Of a DNA stretch of 64,000 bases, positions 1 through 9,874 are shown in pieces. This DNA comes from Anaerobium acetethylicum (GTDB lineage Bacteria > Bacillota > Clostridia > Lachnospirales > Lachnospiraceae). The notes below the pieces were generated by a model, which saw only the letters and a list, made by a program, of their open reading frames with translations, was not told where the DNA came from and made no database searches. Positions within the stretch are counted from its first letter, which is position 1. The number at the start of each line of letters is the position of its first letter. The DNA is taken from contig NZ_FMKA01000007.1 of NCBI RefSeq assembly GCF_900096945.1, positions 1 to 64,000 on the forward strand. The letters run 5' to 3'. The position numbers and the translations under genes are program-made.

Positions 1-97
1 AATCCAGAAACTATTCTGAATAATGACCCTTTTTCTCTCCTTATATACGGGATAGTTATCCACACAAAAGGAGAAAAACATTTATCAATTACCTATA

Positions 98-212
98 TTT
101 GTTTTAAGGTCATTTGGCGAAAAAACGCCTATTGTCATACTTATTATAATCAAACACAAAGACATTTGATTTACACGATAGTCCTTTGTTTTTGTATAAT
201 AAATACATTTTT
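98..212. repeat. Copy of the sialidase upstream region
   Basis: This segment closely matches 4862-4972: both contain TTTGTTTTAAGGT, then TTTGGCGAAAAAACGCC, then TTGTCATACTTATTATAA, and further on TTTACACGATAGTC and TTTTTGTATAATAAA. Only a stretch in the middle has diverged. The GGCG-six-base-CGCC hairpin is conserved in both. It is probably a duplicated promoter or leader region left by an ancestral gene duplication, with the paralogous gene lying left of the window. Confidence 0.75.
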
Positions 213-277
213 ACTTTTTGTAAAAAAGATTTTCTGTGCATTATTCCGAGTATTGATCAAGATGAAATTCGTTCGCC

Positions 278-341
278 GTTTATTCATTGTTTATTCATTG
301 TTTATTCATTATTTGTTCATTTTTTGTTCATTTTTGTTCAT
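278..341. repeat. 11-bp tandem repeat TTTATTCATTG
   Basis: About three tandem copies of TTTATTCATTG are followed by degenerate TTTTTGTTCA units. It is AT-rich and noncoding, next to a half copy of the dispersed GGTACC repeat. Slippage-prone sequence with no evident function. Confidence 0.7.
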
Positions 342-354
342 GGTGTCAGGTACC
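341..354. repeat. GGTACC-type palindromic repeat, half copy
   Basis: TGGTGTCAGGTACC is the right half of the dispersed hairpin repeat seen complete at 33256, 35259, 38559, 42774, 44800, 54605, 58508 and 62621. The left half is missing here. Confidence 0.8.
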
Positions 355-362
355 CCTTAAAA

Positions 363-395
363 AGCCCCTGGCGCTCTCAACAGGCGCCAGGGGTG
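363..395 (-). terminator. Rho-independent terminator of the sialidase gene
   Basis: Perfect 10-bp stem CCCCTGGCGC (364-373) and GCGCCAGGGG (383-392), followed on the minus strand by CTTTTT. It sits just past the sialidase stop codon. Confidence 0.9.
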
Positions 396-408
396 CTTTC
401 ATAATTCC

Positions 409-3400
409 TTATTCTGTAACTAATCCGAAACCACTCATGATTTCATTAAACTCAGGTGAAAAAGCAAATCCGTCCAGAATATCTTCTTTGCTTACTCCAT
501 TATCCATACGATCAAGGTGGTACTGCAATCCTCCTGCATCATATTCCCTGTCCATAAAGGTACGGTAAAGAACTTTTACATATTCCTCATCTGCAAGATT
601 TTTATCTTCGAACTCAGGTGAGAAGATAAAATTCTTTGCTACCTGGATTGGATCGATTTCTCCGGAATTTATTGCTTTTGCGTAGTATTCAATTCCTTCT
701 TCCTCTCCGGCTCTTCCCAATGCCTTTGTGTAGATCCGGTTGATGAACATGGTAAGCTGTGCATTCTGATCTCTCTCTGCAGTAAGCGTTACTGTTCCAC
801 TGATGATTCCGTAGGAATCGCAGATGTCTTTATATTCTTCTGATTCAGCAAATCCTTTGAATACATAATCCCTTGAAACGCCATTTTCAAGCATGTTCAT
901 CCAGTATGCTTTTCCGCCTTCATCAGAAGCACGGTCCATAAAGGTATTGTAGAGCACTTCGACATAGTCGGAATTATTCATGTTGCGGTTCGTGAATTCC
1001 GGGCTCTTAATGAAGCTGTATCCAAGATCTGCACCGGTGGTATCGCCCTCGGCAAGTGCTTCCTCGTAATATGCGACCCCATCATCCTCTGCTTCCCTTC
1101 CAAGAACCAACTCGTAGAGCCTGTTGATGAAGCTTACTGTTGGATCTTCTGGAACGATTATTGTTATCTCAACCAGTCCTGCTACCGCTGCATTGAGATC
1201 CATTACTGCTTTGCTGATTTCTTCCGCTGTCGCATCTGCTTTTGCATCTGCTGCATTTGCTGCTGCGAGTGCTGTCGTATATGCTCCAAAGCTTTCAGTT
1301 GTATAGTCATCTGCTATCTTTGCTCCTGCTGCTGCAATTGCCTGGGTAAGTGCTGTCTTATTGACCAGTCCTGCCACTGCTGTTTCCAGTGCTGCCTTTG
1401 CCCCATCAATTTCATCCTGGGTTGCCTGTGCATTCCCATTTACTGTATTTGCTGCTGCAAGTGCTGCTGTGTAAGCTGCAAAACTTCCACTTGTATAATC
1501 AGAAGCTGTTTTATTTCCAAGTGCAGCAATATAAGCAGCAAGTGCTGTTTTATCACCAGCCGGAACTTCTGTTCCTTCCAGAGCAAATGTTTCTGCAACA
1601 TCCGCAGGCATCTGGTTTGCATAGTTTCCGATTGAAGAAGCTGCCTGTGCAGGGTTTGCTGCCACATTTGTCACAACGATGTTTCCTGATTCTGTTCCTG
1701 CAAGTGCGTATTCAAACACAAATTCTTTTCCTGCATTTCCGGAAGATACCAAAGCGGCTGTTTGATCCACTCCGTTTAACTGGAATTTCAATACAGGAGC
1801 TTTCATGGCGATCATCGCCTGGTCGAAGGTTACATTAAATGTAAGCTTTCCATCCGCTTTTGCCATTTCCACATTGGTGATGGATGGTGCTGGTTCAATA
1901 TACTGTCTTTGTGCCGTTACCCATTCAACATTGAAATCCGCAAACATGATACGATGCCACTGGCCGTTTGCAGCCTCTCCTTCGTACAGAAGACCGATTC
2001 TTCCGTTTGGAAGTGCTGTCAGACAGGAATAGGCATATTTGCCGTTCACGATCAGCTGTTCATATGGCCATGTGAATTTGTCTGTCGCTTCATCATAGAA
2101 ACCGATCCTTACCTTACCATTCATTCTGTCGGTTACAGTTGCGTTTGCAAATACATAAGCTGTTTTACCATCAATCTTTTCAGGCCATTTGATAACCGAA
2201 AGCTGACAATATACTTCGGTTAAAGCCGGGTCAATCTGGACTGTATCATTCCATGTAGCTCCGCCATCCGTACTTGTACAGATTACCACTTTGCCACCGC
2301 CGACGCCGCTGTTCCTGCAGAACAGTTTCAGGACGCCTGAATTTCCAACTTCAACAACCTGGGATTCCGTAAGGAGTCCGCCGCCCGTCATGGTTTCTGT
2401 TACAATGCCATTTCTTCCTTCATTTGCTGACTCTCCCAACGTCCAGGTAACGCCATGGTCATCACTGTACATAACAGCTGAAGACTGGCTGGCACCAACA
2501 TTTGAATTGGTCATGTATACCGGGATGATAAGACGTCCTGCATGTTCGCCATTTTCGATCTGCATGCCAACGCCAGGGCCGGTGCCGAGGAATTTCATCC
2601 AGTCTTTTTTCAGGTATTTTGAAACATCAACAGGATCCGACCATGTCTGACCTTCATCTGAACTCTTAAACATCCACAGATAATTTGTCTTGATAATATT
2701 TAAAGAGTCATTCGTTTCTCCGTATAAGAAAATATTTCCTGCATCTGCTCCATTTCTCAGAATCGTTCCTGCCTTGAAGTCAGGTACCGTATATTCGCTT
2801 TTTGTAAGAGTTGTGCCATCACTTTCTAATAGGTAGACTGCCTGATCATCGCCTAACACATAGGAGCCTGTGCTTCCTGCAATTGTCCCGTCTCCGAATT
2901 TAAGGGTAAGATATCTCTTGTCTCCAACCTGTGTATAACCCGAATTCGTTTCGGTTGGTCCCATCAATGCACTGGATTCAGGGAAGAAATCCATCATGCA
3001 GTAGATGTCTTCTGTCGTCTGATCCTGCACCATAACCGCATCGATCAGCAATGAATTTCCACCGCTTCCCGGCGTCGTATCTGCCGGTGGATCATAGACG
3101 ATCTGCATAGGACTCCAGGTCTTTCCACTGTCCGTACTTCTTCTGACAGCAAAGGAAATGTCGCCTGAATCTCCCCAGCCACTGTTTCTTCTGTCAGCAA
3201 CTGCTAATACAGTTCCTTTTTTTGTAGTAAGAAGGGATGGGATCCTGTATGCAACTGAACCGACGCCTGGTGTATACAGGTCGACATCAGCTGCCCTGTC
3301 TGCTATTTCAGGTACCACCGTTACTGTTTTGTCTACAGTTGCTTCGTGAATGCCAGCAATCTGTTCTGCCGTGCACACATCGCCTGAAACCTGTAAAAAT

Positions 3401-4845
3401 TCGATATCGCCTTTGAATGGCCATAAGTGATCGCCTTTTGTTGCTCTGGACATATCACCGATTCTGACGCAGTTTCCTTCAGCTGAGAGTGCTGATAAGA
3501 AATCTTTCTGGGCATTCTCGCTTTTGATGACTTTTCCATCCACATAAATCACGAAAATGCTGTTCGCCTTGTCAAACACATAGGAGACCGTGTGCCATTT
3601 TGTGTTTGTAAGGTTTAAACCTGCTGAAACTCTGAGGTTGCTTACAGCCGTATCATTTTTCTGCAGTTCATATCCAACACTGTTGCCTGCAGGACTAACA
3701 AAGAAATTCATGTAAGTGCCCGAAGCGTTTTTGTCAGAGATGCTGAAAAGCGTCATAAGGTTGGCAGAGGAATTTGTCATGTCACTGTCCGAACGGTATC
3801 TTGCAGTGATAGTACCTTTTTCAAGTATTTTAACACTGTCTGCTTCCGCTGAAAGATCTACAACTGTTGCACTTGTTCCATCCAGGTGCAGATCTCTTTT
3901 TTCAAGAGCTGCTGTCAGAATTGCAACTTTTACTGCGCATACAGCCGAACTGCCATCTGCCGAAGTTGCTGTGATAGCGGCATTTCCGCTTGCAACTGCT
4001 GTCACAAGGCCTGTTTCGCTTACTGTTGCAACTGAAGTATCGCTGGATGTCCAGGTAACTGCTGACCCTGCAGGCTTTACGGTTGCCTGAAGCTGCTTTT
4101 TCTCTCCTGCCGAAGTGAAAAGTGCTGTCGGGGAATCGATGGTGATCCCTGCAGTCATAAATCCCTCCAGATCTGATGAAGAAAGTACCTGGTCATACAT
4201 TTTTATATTTCTGATAGAGCCGGTAAATGGATAGTTGTTTCCACTTACTCTTGTTCCAGAGCCAAAGCTCATATTATCCGTTGCCACGCCAAGGCTGTTC
4301 AAAAATCTCGTATTATAATCTGAACCTGTAAAGCTTCCGACTTTTATGTTATCAAGATAAACGTCATATCCTGTACCGCTTTTATAAGTCATGGCAATCT
4401 TGTGCCAGTTTCCGTCAAGGCTGTGTACATCAACCGTTGAATAGATTGCCGGATTCTTTGATCCGTCCCTGATTTCAATACCAACTTTTGTATCTGAACC
4501 AGTTGCAGTCACATTCTGCGGCCAGATATACATATTGAAATACTGGTTTGTAGTCGCACCATTTCCATCTGCAAAAAATATTGACTGGAGTCCACTGCTT
4601 GTGGTCTTATATTCCATGCAGATCGTAAAATCTGTCAGATTCTTAATACGGTTAACATCTTCGCTGCTGGTTACCGCATAGTAATTTGTACCGTTCGCTA
4701 CTGCCTGTTCGTTTCCAGCCAGATAGCTCAGAACAGGTGCCGGCAATTCTGCCGCCGATGCGCTTATTGGTGCATAACCAAAGCAGCTCGTTATGCAGAC
4801 ACAGATCAGCAGTAACATTGATAATGCTTTTCTTCCTTTTCTCAT
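409..4845 (-). CDS. Secreted multidomain sialidase (GH33) with DUF4214 C-terminus
   Basis: Exo-sialidase expected to release terminal sialic acid from mucin-type or milk glycans outside the cell. The start at 4845 is chosen because AAGGAGAG precedes it; an upstream in-frame ATG (4863) lacks a ribosome site. Order seen (1478 aa): signal peptide with a LLLICVC-type hydrophobic core; LamG-like domain about 35-225; BIG2 domain about 230-310; second LamG/CBM40-like domain about 315-500; six-bladed sialidase domain about 515-970 with YRIP near residue 533 and Asp boxes STDSGKTW, SSDEGQTW, SDDHGVTW and STDGGATW; an Ig-like segment; two FIVAR-like Ala-rich repeats about 1095-1235; and two DUF4214 units to the end. 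The segment inserted between Asp boxes resembles the extra barrel of NanB/NanC-type or intramolecular trans-sialidases, so product type is open. There is no LPXTG anchor. It is divergent from the GH20 gene, which has the same C-terminal module. Confidence 0.93.
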   Translation of the reverse strand: MRKGRKALSMLLLICVCITSCFGYAPISASAAELPAPVLSYLAGNEQAVANGTNYYAVTSSEDVNRIKNLTDFTICMEYKTTSSGLQSIFFADGNGATTNQYFNMYIWPQNVTATGSDTKVGIEIRDGSKNPAIYSTVDVHSLDGNWHKIAMTYKSGTGYDVYLDNIKVGSFTGSDYNTRFLNSLGVATDNMSFGSGTRVSGNNYPFTGSIRNIKMYDQVLSSSDLEGFMTAGITIDSPTALFTSAGEKKQLQATVKPAGSAVTWTSSDTSVATVSETGLVTAVASGNAAITATSADGSSAVCAVKVAILTAALEKRDLHLDGTSATVVDLSAEADSVKILEKGTITARYRSDSDMTNSSANLMTLFSISDKNASGTYMNFFVSPAGNSVGYELQKNDTAVSNLRVSAGLNLTNTKWHTVSYVFDKANSIFVIYVDGKVIKSENAQKDFLSALSAEGNCVRIGDMSRATKGDHLWPFKGDIEFLQVSGDVCTAEQIAGIHEATVDKTVTVVPEIADRAADVDLYTPGVGSVAYRIPSLLTTKKGTVLAVADRRNSGWGDSGDISFAVRRSTDSGKTWSPMQIVYDPPADTTPGSGGNSLLIDAVMVQDQTTEDIYCMMDFFPESSALMGPTETNSGYTQVGDKRYLTLKFGDGTIAGSTGSYVLGDDQAVYLLESDGTTLTKSEYTVPDFKAGTILRNGADAGNIFLYGETNDSLNIIKTNYLWMFKSSDEGQTWSDPVDVSKYLKKDWMKFLGTGPGVGMQIENGEHAGRLIIPVYMTNSNVGASQSSAVMYSDDHGVTWTLGESANEGRNGIVTETMTGGGLLTESQVVEVGNSGVLKLFCRNSGVGGGKVVICTSTDGGATWNDTVQIDPALTEVYCQLSVIKWPEKIDGKTAYVFANATVTDRMNGKVRIGFYDEATDKFTWPYEQLIVNGKYAYSCLTALPNGRIGLLYEGEAANGQWHRIMFADFNVEWVTAQRQYIEPAPSITNVEMAKADGKLTFNVTFDQAMIAMKAPVLKFQLNGVDQTAALVSSGNAGKEFVFEYALAGTESGNIVVTNVAANPAQAASSIGNYANQMPADVAETFALEGTEVPAGDKTALAAYIAALGNKTASDYTSGSFAAYTAALAAANTVNGNAQATQDEIDGAKAALETAVAGLVNKTALTQAIAAAGAKIADDYTTESFGAYTTALAAANAADAKADATAEEISKAVMDLNAAVAGLVEITIIVPEDPTVSFINRLYELVLGREAEDDGVAYYEEALAEGDTTGADLGYSFIKSPEFTNRNMNNSDYVEVLYNTFMDRASDEGGKAYWMNMLENGVSRDYVFKGFAESEEYKDICDSYGIISGTVTLTAERDQNAQLTMFINRIYTKALGRAGEEEGIEYYAKAINSGEIDPIQVAKNFIFSPEFEDKNLADEEYVKVLYRTFMDREYDAGGLQYHLDRMDNGVSKEDILDGFAFSPEFNEIMSGFGLVTE

Positions 4846-5060
4846 CTTTCTCTCCTTTTTCATTTGTTTTAAGGTTATTTGGCGAAAAAACGCCTATTGT
4901 CATACTTATTATAAGCAATTCCAATACCTTTTTCTTTACACGATAGTCTCTGATTTTTGTATAATAAACACACTCCTTCTTTTTATTCCGCTTCTTTTTT
5001 GTGCACTTTTACAGATACATACACAAGCATCCCTCTTGTGATTTCCAGCTATTTTTTTAC

Positions 5061-5072
5061 GCAAACGTTTGC
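5061..5072. promoter_or_regulatory. LacI/CcpA-type palindrome GCAAACGTTTGC
   Basis: This perfect 12-bp palindrome with a central CG is typical of LacI-family operators. Extended to 15 bp it fits the cre consensus WTGNAANCGNWNNCW with one mismatch. It lies about 200 bp upstream of the GH20 start. Confidence 0.55.
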
Positions 5073-5181
5073 TCACGCAGGGGTTGACCGTCGAATTCCC
5101 ACAATGCAATATGGATATGTGCAGCCTGTTTCTGATTTTTGTGTACCAATTACCATATGATTTTACCGGGGGGTATTTTTT

Positions 5182-5196
5182 ATGGAAACGATTCCA
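5182..5196 (+). promoter_or_regulatory. cre site (CcpA-type operator) upstream of GH20 gene
   Basis: ATGGAAACGATTCCA matches the cre consensus WTGNAANCGNWNNCW at every fixed position. It lies 72 bp before the chosen GH20 start codon, which fits repression of this glycan hydrolase by CcpA when preferred sugars are available. Inferred from the consensus only. Confidence 0.65.
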
Positions 5197-5267
5197 GAAA
5201 CAGTAGCCTGTACAAATGCCTGATGGAGGGCATTTCAACTTTAGGAGAAACGAAAGGAAGGTATTTT

Positions 5268-8200
5268 ATGAAATTTAGAAAAACAGCTGCCCTGTTGGCT
5301 GCAATGAGCCTGCTGATCGGCGGAATACCGGTCGGCTTTGGCAGCCCGGTCCGGGTCGAGGCCGCAGCCGGAGACACGAACATTGCACTGGGAACGACAA
5401 TCGAAGTATCAGGATCGGAAAACGCTGCCAGCTGGCCTGCATCTGCCATGGCAGACGGAATCAAGGACACTGACGCATCCAGATGGTCCTCCGCGCCAAT
5501 GTCCACTACTACCATACCCACCCAGCCATTTACAGCCCAGTGGGTGATTATGGATCTGGGAAGCACTTCTTCCCAGATAAGCGGTATCGATATCAGCTTC
5601 TATAAAAAAGTCTGGTCCACCGAATATGTGATCCAGACCTGTGATACAAAAAGCACTACAGATTCAGACTGGCAGACACTATATACAAAATCACAGCCTG
5701 CCGGCGCAACCCTGAACCTGGTGAACACCTTTGACACCCCCTCTACGGCAAAAAGGTTTCTTCGGTTCAAATTCTCCGCCATCAATACGGCGGCTGCATG
5801 GAACTGCCTTTCCATCAGGGAGATTGAAGTAACCGGCCAGAAGACCGGAGCCATTCAGACGACGGCGACAGAACAGCTGTCCAGAATCACTACGCTTCCC
5901 ACTCTCACCCTAACTTCAACAGACGTCCTGTTTCCGGAGGTGGCAGAGGGTTATACTGCTTCCCTGAGAGGAAGCGATCTGGAACCCGTCATTTCCAATG
6001 AAGGGAAAGTCACTTCCCACAACATCGGAGCCAGAAATGTAGATGTCATCGTCCAGGTAGTGAATGATTCCGACCCTTCCGATAAGGCGGAAAAGAACAT
6101 GGTCATTACTGTTCCTGACAAAACCTCCCTCTATCCGCAGATCTACAGGTCCGCAGGCACGCCGAACCAGAAGCCAGAGGTAATTCCGACCCTCCAGGAA
6201 TGGTATGGCTATGAGGGCGAGTTCCAATATACCCAGGATACCAGGATTATTTTAAATGATGCTGCCGATCTTGATATCACTGATATCGGACAGAGCATGA
6301 AAAAAGACCTGCTGGAGATTACCGGTTTTGAGCCGGCTGTCGTGACCGGAACAAGTGCGGATGTCCGTCCTAACGACATCTATATCGAATCCCAGGAGGC
6401 GGATACCTATGAGACCGGCGACAACGGCTATTATATGGTAACAGATGAAACGGGGCTGAAAATCTATTCCTCCACCCACACCGGATGCTTTTACGGAACC
6501 ATCACCGTGGAACAGATCCTGTTCCAGGACAGGGAATCCCTGACCATCCCATGCGGCGTCATCAGGGATTATCCGAAATTCCAGGTACGCGGCCTTATGC
6601 TGGATGTGGCCCGTGCGCCTTTCCGCTACCAGGCTATAAAAGACATCGCCAAAACCATGTCCTGGTACAAGATGAGCGAATTCCATCTCCACATTAACGA
6701 CAACTTTTTCCGTCCGGCGGATTCAGCCAGCCTGTCAGCATGGCAGGGAGTCGAGGCCATGTTCCGCCTTGAAAGCACTACCTTCAAGAGCCTTGGAACC
6801 GACATCCATACGGAAGCGAAATATGATTATTACAACAACGTCTATAAAAATCCGCAGTACACAAAAGAGCAATGGAAGGAGCTCCAGGCACTGGGGGCAC
6901 AGATGGGCGTCCAGGTACTGACTGAAATCGATGCGCCCGGACATTCGGCGGCATTCACAAAGTATTCCTATTATAACCCGGATGATATTTCCTGGCTTGG
7001 AACAGACAAGTCCATCCAATGCGCAAGAAACTGGGAACAGCTGTCTCTGACAGGCGACAGCGGTGCAAGGGCAAAGCAGTTCATCACCGCCCTTATGGAA
7101 GAATACACAAATCCTGCCGATCCAACCTTCACCAATGAATCCGTTCATATCGGTGCGGACGAATACTGGAATGCAACTGCTGAAGAAAAGACGGCAATGG
7201 CATCCTATATCCGGGATATGCACGACCTGCTGACAAAAAATGGAAAGACCATGAGAATGTGGGGACACATAGAACCTTATTTCGGCAACCTGCCGGAAGC
7301 GGAACGCAAAGCCTTAAAGGATATCGTACTCGACGTCTGGTGCTCTCAGGGCGAGGGCGGGGACAATGTGACAAAACGCCTTGCTGAAGGCTTCCAGATC
7401 GTCAATGTCGATAACCATAACCTTTACAACAATCCCCTCAGGAACAAAAGGGATACCGTCAATGCCGAACATCTTTATGAAAGCTGGAGCCCGTATACCA
7501 TGAGCGGCGGAGTTGCCGTTAAAAAAGGCGAACCGGGACTGCTCGGCGTCAAAACGGCAGTGTGGGCAGACGTAAACCGCAAAGGCTCTACGGAAAAGGA
7601 TTTCAGCGACCGCATCACCCGCGCTATTGCAGTAATCAGCGAAAAAACCTGGGGTGCACAGAATGAAAACAGCATGGAGGCCTATGAGACATTCACCTTC
7701 CGCTCCCAGCGCCTGAAGGAAGGCCCGGGAACAGGCCTTGGAATGAATATAGAAAGCCGTTCCTCTCTTGTTGCCGATTACGATTTTGCAAATGTAGCCG
7801 CTGCTGATCATGAAACAGAGCCTTCTACCCTGTTCGATGCCAGCGGAAACAATTATAATGCCACTGTAAATGGGGGGTCTCTCGTCAAAGAAGACGGCGT
7901 AACCTACCTGAAATTTGATTCCGATACCAGTGTAACCACGCCCCTGGAGACCTTAAGCTATCCTTATACAGTCTCCTTCGATTTGAAGGTCAAGGCAGAG
8001 GATGCTGCGAAAAACACGCCTGAATCCTCCCTCTTTTCCGGCTATGACGGAAGGCTGCAGATTGCCGCCGAGGATGGAGCCATGTACCTGAACAGGGGCA
8101 TATTTGAACAGAGTCTGCACTATCAGGTACCACAGGACCAGAAGGTCAGTGTTACCGTCGTTGGCACTTACCAGGTAACCAAGATCTACATTAACAAGAA

Positions 8201-9815
8201 GCTTTTCAGGGTCATGTACCGCCAGAATGAAGCAGAAACAGACGAGTCCCAGGACAACCTCTCCACCACCTTCTGTTTTCCGCTGAAAACCATCGGAACC
8301 GGATTTAATGGATACCTGGCAAATATCAAGGCCTATAACAAAGCCCTTTCACCGGAAGTCATTTCAGGCGCCGAGACAGGTGAATATGTAAACATTGCCC
8401 AGAACAAGGGCGCTGCGGGAGATGCCCAGCGCAAGGGACAGGGCAGCCAGGATGTAGTCGATAAGAAGCTCCATGTGGCCTGGAAGGCAGTAGACGGAGA
8501 CGGCAGAAACGTGGCACCCGGAACCTATACCGGAGCGACCACAGATCCCCACTCCCAATGGATGGGATTTTATGACGGCACCGATTCCCTTACCCTTGAT
8601 CTTGGAAAAGTTTATCCTCTGTCCAAAGCGGTGATCCAGTGGAACGCACCAGGGTATGCTTCCAGCTTCAAGATCCAGACCTCAAATGATGGAAAAACAT
8701 GGACTGACAGCATTACCGTAACAGGAAATACCAGCGACCTGAGCCGCCTGCAGTTCGAACCAGGCACCAGCGCCAGATACGTGAAAATGCAGGGAATTGC
8801 CCGAAACGGCGCAAACGGCTACTCCATCCAGGAATTCGAAGTCTATGAAGCGGTAGATAAGACGCAGCTGCGTACTGCTGTCGTGGAAGCGGAAGAATTA
8901 CTTGGGGAAAACGAAATCCAGTTTGGTATGGTCCCAGAGGGCTATGAGGATTTATTTGAAACAGCAGTTTTTGCAAAAGCCCTCCTGAACAGCCCGGTGG
9001 CTGAAGGTGCAGAGGTAGCGGCAGCCCTTTCCGGACTGACCAGAGCCATTGCTGATGCAGAAGAGATCGTCCCTGATCCGGATCTCACCGATATACAGCG
9101 CTTTATATCCAGAATTTACAACAAGATCCTGGACAGGGAACCTGATACGGATGGCATGACCTATTACAACGATCTTCTGGTGAACAATTCACTGACCGGA
9201 GCCCAGATCGGATACAACTTTATCTTCAGTGAGGAATTTACAGACCGCAGCCTGTCCAATGGCGACTATGTGGAAGTCCTTTACAATACCTTTATGGACA
9301 GAAGTTCAGATGCTGATGGAAAGGCCTACTGGGTCAATTTCCTTGACAATGGCGTTTCCAGAGAATTTGTCTTCAAGGGATTTGTGGAATCTTCCGAATA
9401 TACCGGAATCTGCAGTGAAACCGGAATAACAAGAGGAACTGTGGCATTAGACAGCTACCGGGACAAAAACCCGCAGCTGACCATGTTTATCAGCCGCATG
9501 TATCTGGAAGCGCTGGGAAGGGCTCCGGAAATACCAGGCCTTGAATACTATGCGGAAAAGCTGATTCTTGGAGAAGTATCACCAGTTCAGGTCTCACAGA
9601 ACTTCATCATCTCCCCGGAATTCGAGAGCCGGAACCTGTCAGATTCTGAGTTCATAAAGGTGCTCTACAGGACTTTTATGGGCAGGGAATTTGACGAAGG
9701 GGGACTGCAGTACCACCTGAACAGGCTTACGAATCATACAAGCAGGGAAGACATTCTTCGTGGATTTGCTTTTTCTCCTGAATTTGAGAACATTAGGAAG
9801 GGGTTCGGGCTATAG
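5268..9815 (+). CDS. Secreted GH20 beta-N-acetylhexosaminidase / lacto-N-biosidase-like, DUF4214 C-terminus
   Basis: Expected to remove GlcNAc or lacto-N-biose units from mucin O-glycans or milk oligosaccharides by substrate-assisted catalysis. The start at 5268 follows GAAAGGAAGG and opens a clear signal peptide; the longer frame from 5139 has none. Order seen (1515 aa): signal peptide; F5/8C (CBM32-like) domain about 40-190; GH20b-like domain about 285-435; GH20 barrel about 436-800 with HLHINDNFF near 471 and the catalytic pair in HIGADEYW (D631, E632); LamG-like domain about 835-1030; second F5/8C domain about 1040-1200; a FIVAR-like helical linker; and two DUF4214 units about 1280-1515. 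There is no LPXTG motif. Substrate (hexosaminidase or lacto-N-biosidase) cannot be fixed from sequence alone; size and domain set favour a complex-glycan enzyme. Confidence 0.92.
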   Translation: MKFRKTAALLAAMSLLIGGIPVGFGSPVRVEAAAGDTNIALGTTIEVSGSENAASWPASAMADGIKDTDASRWSSAPMSTTTIPTQPFTAQWVIMDLGSTSSQISGIDISFYKKVWSTEYVIQTCDTKSTTDSDWQTLYTKSQPAGATLNLVNTFDTPSTAKRFLRFKFSAINTAAAWNCLSIREIEVTGQKTGAIQTTATEQLSRITTLPTLTLTSTDVLFPEVAEGYTASLRGSDLEPVISNEGKVTSHNIGARNVDVIVQVVNDSDPSDKAEKNMVITVPDKTSLYPQIYRSAGTPNQKPEVIPTLQEWYGYEGEFQYTQDTRIILNDAADLDITDIGQSMKKDLLEITGFEPAVVTGTSADVRPNDIYIESQEADTYETGDNGYYMVTDETGLKIYSSTHTGCFYGTITVEQILFQDRESLTIPCGVIRDYPKFQVRGLMLDVARAPFRYQAIKDIAKTMSWYKMSEFHLHINDNFFRPADSASLSAWQGVEAMFRLESTTFKSLGTDIHTEAKYDYYNNVYKNPQYTKEQWKELQALGAQMGVQVLTEIDAPGHSAAFTKYSYYNPDDISWLGTDKSIQCARNWEQLSLTGDSGARAKQFITALMEEYTNPADPTFTNESVHIGADEYWNATAEEKTAMASYIRDMHDLLTKNGKTMRMWGHIEPYFGNLPEAERKALKDIVLDVWCSQGEGGDNVTKRLAEGFQIVNVDNHNLYNNPLRNKRDTVNAEHLYESWSPYTMSGGVAVKKGEPGLLGVKTAVWADVNRKGSTEKDFSDRITRAIAVISEKTWGAQNENSMEAYETFTFRSQRLKEGPGTGLGMNIESRSSLVADYDFANVAAADHETEPSTLFDASGNNYNATVNGGSLVKEDGVTYLKFDSDTSVTTPLETLSYPYTVSFDLKVKAEDAAKNTPESSLFSGYDGRLQIAAEDGAMYLNRGIFEQSLHYQVPQDQKVSVTVVGTYQVTKIYINKKLFRVMYRQNEAETDESQDNLSTTFCFPLKTIGTGFNGYLANIKAYNKALSPEVISGAETGEYVNIAQNKGAAGDAQRKGQGSQDVVDKKLHVAWKAVDGDGRNVAPGTYTGATTDPHSQWMGFYDGTDSLTLDLGKVYPLSKAVIQWNAPGYASSFKIQTSNDGKTWTDSITVTGNTSDLSRLQFEPGTSARYVKMQGIARNGANGYSIQEFEVYEAVDKTQLRTAVVEAEELLGENEIQFGMVPEGYEDLFETAVFAKALLNSPVAEGAEVAAALSGLTRAIADAEEIVPDPDLTDIQRFISRIYNKILDREPDTDGMTYYNDLLVNNSLTGAQIGYNFIFSEEFTDRSLSNGDYVEVLYNTFMDRSSDADGKAYWVNFLDNGVSREFVFKGFVESSEYTGICSETGITRGTVALDSYRDKNPQLTMFISRMYLEALGRAPEIPGLEYYAEKLILGEVSPVQVSQNFIISPEFESRNLSDSEFIKVLYRTFMGREFDEGGLQYHLNRLTNHTSREDILRGFAFSPEFENIRKGFGL

Positions 9816-9874
9816 TCATGTAGCCTTTGAGATTATACCCATACAAGGTATACAGTCAGATGCCTTATTAGCTT

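Larger units (their letters stand above)
1..408. other. AT-rich left edge, no supported gene
   Basis: This stretch lies downstream of the minus-strand sialidase gene. It holds a partial copy (98-212) of the sialidase upstream region, an 11-bp tandem repeat tract, half a dispersed palindromic repeat and a terminator, listed separately. The short reading frames here are low-complexity and phenylalanine/leucine-rich, without convincing ribosome sites. Bases 1-85 on the minus strand contain a purine-rich AAGGAGAG, so the 5' end of another minus-strand gene may lie just outside the window; I cannot confirm it. Confidence 0.6.
4846..5267. promoter_or_regulatory. Divergent control region of sialidase and GH20 genes
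   Basis: This 422-bp noncoding region separates the two secreted hydrolase genes. The sialidase side (4862-4972) is duplicated at 98-212 and carries a GGCG/CGCC hairpin. TTTACA at 4935-4940 and a downstream TATAAT read toward the GH20 gene, but the spacing is about 19 bp, so this promoter is tentative. The right half holds two cre-like operators, listed separately. I see no riboswitch. Confidence 0.6.

Noticed and set aside
166-568. Three overlapping short plus-strand frames at the left edge
   Set aside because: Driven by the TTTATTCATTG repeat and by antisense of the sialidase gene.
5139-5267. Upstream extension of the GH20 gene
   Set aside because: It runs through the cre site, lacks a ribosome site and hides the signal peptide; GAAAGGAAGG and ATG at 5268 are better.
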